From assembly GCA_020629175.1 (NCBI GenBank), contig JAHDDU010000015.1:1-63110 (forward strand): a stretch of DNA of 63,110 nt, in the 5' to 3' direction. The notes beneath the pieces are model-generated. The model worked only from the letters and a program-made list of their open reading frames with translations, was not told the origin of the DNA and did no database searches. A program made the translations under genes and the position numbers. Shown piece by piece: positions 59,939 to 63,110 of the stretch (position 1 is its first letter; every line of letters begins with the position of its first letter). This stretch comes from Flavimaricola sp. (lineage in GTDB: Bacteria > Pseudomonadota > Alphaproteobacteria > Rhodobacterales > Rhodobacteraceae).

Positions 59939-62512
59939 TTAAAAGATGAGACCCTCTTCGAGAGCGACGTAACCAACGCTTTCGTCAAGATGAAACTTCT
60001 CGGCATCACGAGATGCTTCTTCTTCGATAAAGAGAGACAGGCCAGCGTCAGTTTTGTCCGTTAAGCGCACTGTCGCGGTGTCCCAGCCATTGGTTGTCTG
60101 CATGTCGGCCAAAAGCACCGGTGCGGCATCGAACCCGGTATTGAACGCAAAGCTGTCACCGTCACTGCCCACCTGATTTCCGGTCAGTGAGACGTCAATC
60201 CCTGCACCCTGACCGCTTTCAAAGGCGATCCACGAAATCGTCTCATTCAGATGGGGACCCAACGCTTCTTCTTCCTGCAAGCGAAGCTCAAAACTATCAT
60301 TGTCGACGTTGCGGATGCGAGTTGTCACGGCATCTGAGCCATTGGCCGTCGTGACTTCGGCGAGGACAACCGCATTGTTAAGTGACGCCCCAAATCCAAT
60401 CTCAGTAAATGTGGTATTGAGGACATTTGACCCCGCAGTGACGGTTTGGCCATCTGCGAGAGTGTGCGTCCCTTCCGAAATCGCGAGCCAGCTCAGCGTT
60501 TCGGTCGTGTGGGCGCCATCAAGGAAGTTCCACTCATCGACCTGGAACTCAAAGCCGGTGTCGGTCACGTTGCGCACTCTCGTCGTCGCGGCTTCAGCAC
60601 CGTTGAAGGACAGCGGCCCTAACACGACAATCGCGTTTTCGATAGCCGCATCGAAGGTCACGGTGAACCATTCGTTCTTGCTCGACTGTGTGACCGTGAT
60701 GTTTCCGCTTTGGCCGATGGGATCGGGCGGTGGCGGTGTGCCGTCGCCAGCAATGCTGACGGAAACATTGGCCTCATCGCTGTTTCCTTTGCCGTCGCTT
60801 ACGACGTAAGTGAAATGATCTGCCGCCGTCTGTCCCGTCAGGAGGCTGTCAAACGATCCGTTCTGATCATATTGCAAACGGCCGTCCGCCTGCAAAGTCA
60901 CGGTCGCCCCGGAGGCAAGTGTGACGCCCTCCCCCACAACAATCGTTTGCCCATCGACTTCGGCGACAGACAAGTCGTCAAGATTTGCATCTGTGTCGTT
61001 TGCCAACACGTCGAAGGATGCAAGCTCTGCCTCACCAACCTCAAATGCGTCGTCAACCGCCTCTGGCGGGACGTCCGCATAGAGATCCAATATGTCGCCA
61101 AAGCTGTAAGAGACATCAGCAAATTCGAAACTCTCGATCGTGGAAAAAACCAGATCAACACCGTCACCGATCACCTTGATCGCGGTGTTGAACGTAGAGA
61201 AAATGTAAGCGTCAAAGTTGCTTTCGTACAAAACGGTATCAAAGCCACTATTTCCATAAATACGATCATCCCCATCCTTGCCGAGCAGTCGGTCGTCGCC
61301 ATCGCCGCCCTTAAGGACATTATCGGCGTCGTTGCCGATGATCTCGTCGTTGCCGCTCCCGCCGATTGCGTTCTCGATGACGGTGCCGATGGAGAGTGTC
61401 AGGTTGCCTCTGCTCCCGCCAATGTTTGATGTGTTTTGAACTGTTTGGTCTGCAGTCTGCACCGTGAGGTCAATTTTCTGATCTGCGGAAAAACCGCTGA
61501 CATCCAGCGTATCGATCCCATCACCATCAACGATCGTGGAGGCGGTTTTGCCAGCGTACTCCGCATAACTGCTCCAGACCTTGCTCTCTTCTGCCGTTAT
61601 GGTCGTGTTGAAGCCGTATGTCGTATCGTCCGTAAAGGCGTTGGAAACGCCATAGCCCTGTGGACCATAGATTGCGTCCAGTGCAAGCCAATCAACAGCC
61701 ATCGGCGTCTGAAGAAATTCGTACTTGGCATCGATCGCCGTGTTCTCGCTCTGCGAGAAGTAGGACATCATCGACGCCTGCCAGCTGTCCAATTCATATT
61801 CAGCATCGGTGTCGTACCGCGCGCTACCATTGTAGAACCCCTGATGACCCAGCCCCAACGCGTGCCCAATCTCATGCAGGATGGTTTGGAATGTGTAATC
61901 ATCAAAAGTAGAAGTTCCGCCCGACCATCCGGCCGCAATATTGATGTAGGAATAGTCAATGACGCCGCCGCCAAATCCGCGAGATCCTGCGTAGGCGCCA
62001 GAGGCGTTGTCGGAGAAAAAGAAATCAACGATATCATCGTCCTGACTCGTCGTTTCGACAAATTGAATGCCAAGCACAGCAGAGAAGAGATCGAAAGCGT
62101 CGCGGATGAGCTCTGCCCGTTCTTCGGTCACCCCATCCTGATCAATTGTGCCACCGCGGCTAAGGCTGGTGTACCCAGCGACGTTGTAGTGCAGCACACC
62201 ATTGTTCGCATCTGTGCCTGTGGAACTGACATTGTGAAAAGTCCCAGTGCTACTTCCCCAATAGTCCAGACGCAGGAAATCTGCCATCTCACCCAAGCTG
62301 GCCGTTTGTGCCGAAGAGGATGTGCCGCCGGTGCTGCCAGTGCCAGACCGCTCAGTATCATCCAGCAATCCGTCTGAAGCTCCACAAACGTGACATCCGC
62401 ATTGGGACAGGTGGTCCTCCGGGGCATCGACATACCAGTCGCTCCAAGCCGCAGAGGTTTGGACATAGCTTCGTAGGGATTGGGTCAGGTCAGGGGAAGG
62501 ATAAGCAGACAT
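59939..62512 (-). CDS. Secreted M10 (serralysin-type) RTX metalloprotease with tandem C-terminal repeats
   Basis: The 857-residue protein has no N-terminal signal. A catalytic domain (about 75-290) carries the zinc site ILHEIGHALGLGH (His-213, Glu-214, His-217, His-223) and Met-turn SMMSYFS (about 247-253). RTX calcium repeats lie at 383-427 (GGSGNDEIIG, GGDGDDRLLG, GKDGDDRIYG), a VCBS/cadherin-like domain at about 484-588, and three tandem repeats of about 75 residues fill 615-857. Export by a type I system is expected through the C terminus. An N-terminal CGCHVCG cluster (38-44) is unusual. No T1SS genes are nearby. Confidence 0.92.
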   Translation of the reverse strand: MSAYPSPDLTQSLRSYVQTSAAWSDWYVDAPEDHLSQCGCHVCGASDGLLDDTERSGTGSTGGTSSSAQTASLGEMADFLRLDYWGSSTGTFHNVSSTGTDANNGVLHYNVAGYTSLSRGGTIDQDGVTEERAELIRDAFDLFSAVLGIQFVETTSQDDDIVDFFFSDNASGAYAGSRGFGGGVIDYSYINIAAGWSGGTSTFDDYTFQTILHEIGHALGLGHQGFYNGSARYDTDAEYELDSWQASMMSYFSQSENTAIDAKYEFLQTPMAVDWLALDAIYGPQGYGVSNAFTDDTTYGFNTTITAEESKVWSSYAEYAGKTASTIVDGDGIDTLDVSGFSADQKIDLTVQTADQTVQNTSNIGGSRGNLTLSIGTVIENAIGGSGNDEIIGNDADNVLKGGDGDDRLLGKDGDDRIYGNSGFDTVLYESNFDAYIFSTFNTAIKVIGDGVDLVFSTIESFEFADVSYSFGDILDLYADVPPEAVDDAFEVGEAELASFDVLANDTDANLDDLSVAEVDGQTIVVGEGVTLASGATVTLQADGRLQYDQNGSFDSLLTGQTAADHFTYVVSDGKGNSDEANVSVSIAGDGTPPPPDPIGQSGNITVTQSSKNEWFTVTFDAAIENAIVVLGPLSFNGAEAATTRVRNVTDTGFEFQVDEWNFLDGAHTTETLSWLAISEGTHTLADGQTVTAGSNVLNTTFTEIGFGASLNNAVVLAEVTTANGSDAVTTRIRNVDNDSFELRLQEEEALGPHLNETISWIAFESGQGAGIDVSLTGNQVGSDGDSFAFNTGFDAAPVLLADMQTTNGWDTATVRLTDKTDAGLSLFIEEEASRDAEKFHLDESVGYVALEEGLIF

Positions 62513-62561
62513 TCACAACCTTGGTCATCAGGCCCCACACCCATGCGGAATACCTAGAAAA

Positions 62562-62945
62562 TCATGACGATTCCCCAAAGAGAATTTGGTATCCGAATGT
62601 CTTGTTTGAACAATACTTCGAAACTCGTTGTATTGTTTCGCCGTTCTCGTCAGCGGTGCCACATTTCCAGATGGCCGCCTGTTTGCGCAGCCATATGTCT
62701 CGGATGATCAAAATTAGCCTGGGCTTACTGAGCAGGCGGAACAATTCGATCTTGGGCCACCTGTCCATCGCAACCTTCGCCCCCGCGTTTCAGGCCCGTC
62801 TTGCCGCCCGATCATCATAGACACCGAACTGCCCCCAAAGAATTTTTGGGCCAATCGCAAAGGCGCTTTCGAGGACGTCCCAGAACTCCTCATTTCGACA
62901 AAGAGGTCTGCCATAAATCAGACGGGAAACAGCCGCAAAAGACAA
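62562..62945 (-). pseudogene. Open frame interrupted by one TGA, unrecognised
   Basis: One minus-strand frame is open from TTG 62945 to 62562 except for a single TGA at 62790-62792. The first part (51 residues) reads LSFAAVSRLIYGRPLCRNEE then FWDVLESAFAIGPKILWGQF; the second, from ATG 62768 (68 residues), reads MDRWPKIELFRLLSKPRLIL. Both parts look protein-like and in the same frame. Either a broken gene or two small ORFs; GAGGAG precedes the TTG at a short distance and GAAGG precedes the ATG. No family recognised. Confidence 0.4.
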
Positions 62946-63058
62946 TTACTCCTCACCAGAAGACATCGCCAGAGTGCGGGATTGACCACCCACTGCACAA
63001 ACCAGCTGCGAGCTCATCGCTCCACCATAAACAGCTTGTTTGATCAGGTATTGATAGG
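62946..63058. other. Gap between the interrupted ORF and tRNA-Ser
   Basis: This stretch lies just downstream of the tRNA-Ser 3' end, a typical attachment point for integrating elements. I see no integrase gene and no repeat of the tRNA 3' end in the window. An 80-codon plus-strand frame (62801-63043) crosses it but is His/Pro-rich and not protein-like. Confidence 0.4.
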
Positions 63059-63110
63059 TGGCGGAGACGAAGGGATTCGAACCCTCGAGACGGTTTCCCG
63101 CCTACTCCCT
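63059..63110 (-). tRNA. tRNA-Ser, 3' part (cut by the window edge), probably anticodon GGA
   Basis: On the minus strand the segment ends with the T arm GAGGGTTCGAATCCC, acceptor 3' strand CGTCTCC, discriminator G and encoded CCA (ending 63059). Before it is a long class-II variable arm (GGCGGGAAACCGTC), which marks a serine or leucine tRNA; the acceptor sequence and the AGGGAGT anticodon-stem 3' side fit tRNA-Ser(GGA). The anticodon itself lies beyond the edge, so its identity is inferred. Confidence 0.85.

Noticed and set aside
62801-63043. An 80-codon plus-strand ORF before tRNA-Ser.
   Set aside because: Composition is His/Pro/Lys-rich and not protein-like; the minus-strand frame over the same region looks better.

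Overview
The window reads as chromosome from a marine alphaproteobacterium of the Rhodobacteraceae (Roseobacter group). The support is the split F0 ATP synthase operon with paired b and b' subunits, MipZ, the GlcDEF glycolate oxidase, a DUF5928-type glycosyltransferase, the GC-rich coding style and a perfect CtrA-type TTAA-N7-TTAA box. No insertion sequence, prophage or CRISPR array was seen. One partial tRNA gene (Ser) is cut by the right edge.

Layout. 0.2-3.0 kb (minus): DUF1285 gene, hydroxypyruvate isomerase, DUF2798 membrane protein, VOC protein, WYL regulator. 3.0-9.9 kb (plus): MoxR ATPase, DUF58 protein, DUF4159 membrane protein and a second large membrane protein, a Bat/aerotolerance-like envelope operon. 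9.9-10.9 kb (minus): small exported protein and DUF599 membrane protein. 11.0-15.3 kb: glcD, glcE, a small membrane protein gene and glcF. 15.4-16.8 kb: trypsin-like protease and Hsp20. 16.8-19.5 kb: an adenylation-carrier-acyltransferase-3 fusion. 19.6-24.7 kb: polA, small exported protein, zf-CHCC protein, ABC ATPase, HIT protein. 24.7-28.7 kb: surface-glycan genes (DUF5928 glycosyltransferase, sulfotransferase, two poorly known genes). 28.7-35.5 kb: DUF2125 protein, PfkB kinase, endonuclease III, Ada-like methyltransferase, two small membrane paralogues, OmpA lipoprotein, FadR-type regulator. 35.6-38.1 kb: atpI-B-E-F'-F. 38.3-42.2 kb: two LysR regulators, an unlisted 56-residue ORF, ArsR-fold regulator, EamA transporter, azoreductase. 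42.4-47.9 kb: ffh, two GNATs, chorismate mutase, rpsP, rimM, trmD, rplS, rpmE. 48.1-54.5 kb: MFS transporter, RNA helicase, MipZ, small membrane protein, DadA-like oxidase, TetR regulator. 54.6-58.7 kb: divergent MttB-family methyltransferase and dimethylglycine-dehydrogenase-like enzyme. 58.7-59.9 kb: arsH/arsR with two matching operators. 59.9-62.5 kb: a large M10/RTX metalloprotease. 62.5-63.1 kb: a gene-poor tail with an interrupted ORF and tRNA-Ser.

The signals I would follow first: two helically phased arrays of four 11-bp TGTGCATC direct repeats placed just before two unrelated genes 41 kb apart; the single polypeptide joining adenylation, carrier and membrane acyltransferase domains; a run of convergent gene pairs that share stop codons (CTAG or TTAG); a four-element inverted-repeat leader ahead of ffh; and an RTX protease with three tandem C-terminal repeats and an N-terminal Cys cluster. 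Functional calls come from reading motifs by eye; no database search was possible.
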